From: Archegozetes longisetosus
Taxonomy: Eukaryota > Arthropoda > Arachnida > Sarcoptiformes > Trhypochthoniidae
Assembly (NCBI GenBank): GCA_018873245.2
Contig: JAEMBT020000003.1
Location: 9,195,843 to 9,259,842, forward strand
Direction: 5' to 3'
Length of the DNA stretch: 64,000 nt
A program made the translations under genes and the position numbers. Numbering within the stretch: the stretch's first letter is position 1; each line of letters opens with the position of its first letter. Below the pieces are notes generated by a model. The model saw only the letters and a program-made list of their open reading frames with translations, did not search any database and was not told the origin of the DNA. Below, one piece after another: positions 62,370-64,000 of the stretch.

Positions 62370-64000
62370 ATCCTTTTCTCCTAGTGCTCTACTATTCCCT
62401 TAAACCATCCGCAAAATAATGCTTTTCCATTTCAAATATGACTTCCATTTGTGAGATTGCAGTCACTGATAACACAACAGCATCAAAAATAAGTTTGCCT
62501 CACAATCTTACCAATACAGTATATTTCAAGTATAATAGCATGTTCTCGATGTTTGCTCTCTCGTTCAATAAAATAGATTAATTACTTCACTCATTACACG
62601 ACAAATGATTAGTTTGTTGATGTAGCTAAAAATTTCAGTTCAATAATAAACTTTAATTGAAGTGAGAATGTATGGAAAGTCAGACAAAAAGTTAATTATC
62701 ATAACTAAAAGTCAAGTTCATATAAGGATTAACTGATTTTTGGTCCAATGTAATCAATTACACATAAATATTATTAATCTTATATTGATGTGATGTACGA
62801 TTTTGTACTTTGGCACAATATATCTTCACTATATTCTAAGCCTAGTTCTTCAAGTGCCATGTCTTATACTAGTTGACATGAATGCCACTTTTGCTGCCAA
62901 AGATGGCCCCAAACCCCAAACTGTATTAAATCAATCGCGAAATAACAACTAACTGCTAGAATAGTATTAGCGATGGGAATCGGGAATAAGAAACAGCTTA
63001 AGTCTTATTCTCAATCGAAAAGTTTTTTCTGCTGCGCTTTACATTCGATGACTTAGAAAAGAAGTTCTGGATGCTTTTCCAGGAAAACTATGGATTCTTC
63101 TGTTTTCTCATAACCGGAGGCGTTAAACCCGAATAAGTTATGGATGAATGCAAAGCAAGTTTGTTTGCCCATTATTGCGCTTTTATAGCAGCATTAAAGG
63201 CGCTAAAAAGCTAATGTCTTCATTTATTCATATCTTTCGGTTGAATTTGAAACACAAATAAACAAGAATTAGAAGATACCATTGGAACAATTTTTTGAAT
63301 GCAACTCGCATTCTCTAAAGATTTCTACAATCATTTACACTACAGTAGTTTTGAATGGCAACTTATTTTTAAAGTTGGATTTAAAAATTCAGGTATTCAT
63401 TACTTCTATAAAGTGTTTTCAATAGGAAATTTGCAACTTTAGTAAAACGGATGTTAATTAGATTTAAAGCTTTATTTTCCAAACACATTCAATTCTGGCT
63501 AATCTTTGGCCAAATCTTTTTCCATTTGACACATGAAGACTTTTTTCTTAATTCACTGATTGCGTGGGTTTTATATCATAATCTTCATGAGTGATGAACG
63601 AACTGATAAAGAAAGAGCCAGAACTTTCATTGAACTAATTTAACAAAAATCAAATAATAGTTGACTTTTCGTTGGCGTTTTTTTGAGTAACTATTATTTT
63701 TTAGATCAGAGTTAAAGACCATATAAGACCAATTACATCATTCAACATGATAAATGAGCTTTCATTTCCGGCTGTGATTATGATATCAGACAATATTAAA
63801 AACAACTGTTATTTCACGAAACTTATCCCACAATATGAAAGTTTTTCTCAGCTTTTATTTGTGGCTAATTTCCAAAAACGTGAGTTATGACCTGTTCCTC
63901 TCCATTCTACTAATTGATTAGTTCTGTGAACACAGTTCAATTCTTAATATATAGAAACTTTTAAATTGAAATCAATCAAATAGTATTATTGAAGATGTTG

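Larger units (their letters stand above)
52232..64000. other. Gene-poor region 5' of the Sidestep-like gene
   Basis: Likely includes the promoter and 5'UTR of the receptor gene, not identifiable by eye. Repeat copy C and four microsatellites are the clear structures. The open frame at 59,367-59,630 (ending ADDIEWKQ) is preceded by a TTCG/GTCC-rich patch and is unassigned. Confidence 0.5.

Noticed and set aside
62999..63140. Short plus-strand frame with FDDLEKKFWMLF
   Set aside because: Only about 45 codons, no convincing splice sites at both ends, no known motif.
1..64000. CRISPR arrays, bacterial operons, ribosome binding sites or phage modules
   Set aside because: The window is eukaryotic: spliced genes, GT..AG introns, long microsatellites. 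No regularly spaced direct repeats with unique spacers were seen.

Overview
This is an AT-rich eukaryotic window (by eye about two thirds or more A+T), full of simple repeats and small DNA-transposon remnants. Three protein-coding genes can be supported, and all read on the minus strand. The gene families (a Sidestep-type immunoglobulin receptor and a LACTB-like serine hydrolase), the short introns (minimum about 57-85 bp), the (TTAGG)3 runs and the mariner, hAT and pogo-like debris point to an arthropod. The sequence does not tell me which one; a mite or other chelicerate, an insect or a crustacean would all fit. Gene density is low, and I could not assign a convincing plus-strand gene.

Layout. 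1-15,149 is a gene-poor stretch with a 140-bp pogo/Tigger-like MITE at 6,174, a short CCTAA run at 11,133 and two long microsatellites. 15,150-16,526 (minus) is an intronless gene for a predicted secreted, cysteine-free, very hydrophilic protein with recurring lysine-tryptophan sites; a TATA box and an initiator-like motif lie upstream. 16,750-34,600 is again gene-poor but holds a second MITE copy (18,265), a 623-bp hAT remnant with a perfect 8-bp target duplication (22,534) and a 389-bp internally deleted mariner element (25,814). It also holds CT microsatellites and an inverted-repeat pair around 33.2-33.9 kb.

34,614-37,674 (minus) is a four-exon LACTB/penicillin-binding-protein-like serine hydrolase with an N-terminal membrane anchor; the SxSK, YSN and HNG motifs are all present. 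37,714-41,955 contains a 319-bp CAGTA-type MITE. 41,956-52,231 (minus) is a 14-exon Sidestep-family receptor: signal peptide, five Ig domains, one fibronectin III domain, a transmembrane segment and a cytoplasmic tail. The reading frame stays open across all 13 predicted junctions and totals 2,487 nt. Two copies of an apparently unclassified ~210-bp inverted-repeat element sit inside its introns, and a third lies about 1 kb 5' of its start codon. 52,232-64,000 is gene-poor with several CT/GA microsatellites.

The three genes do not form an operon or pathway. Sidestep proteins act in axon guidance as receptors for Beaten-path proteins, LACTB proteins are membrane-anchored serine hydrolases, and the third gene has no recognisable function. 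I found no tRNA, rRNA, CRISPR array or prokaryotic feature. The best candidates for something undescribed are the Trp-patterned secreted protein and the three-copy repeat family around the receptor gene.
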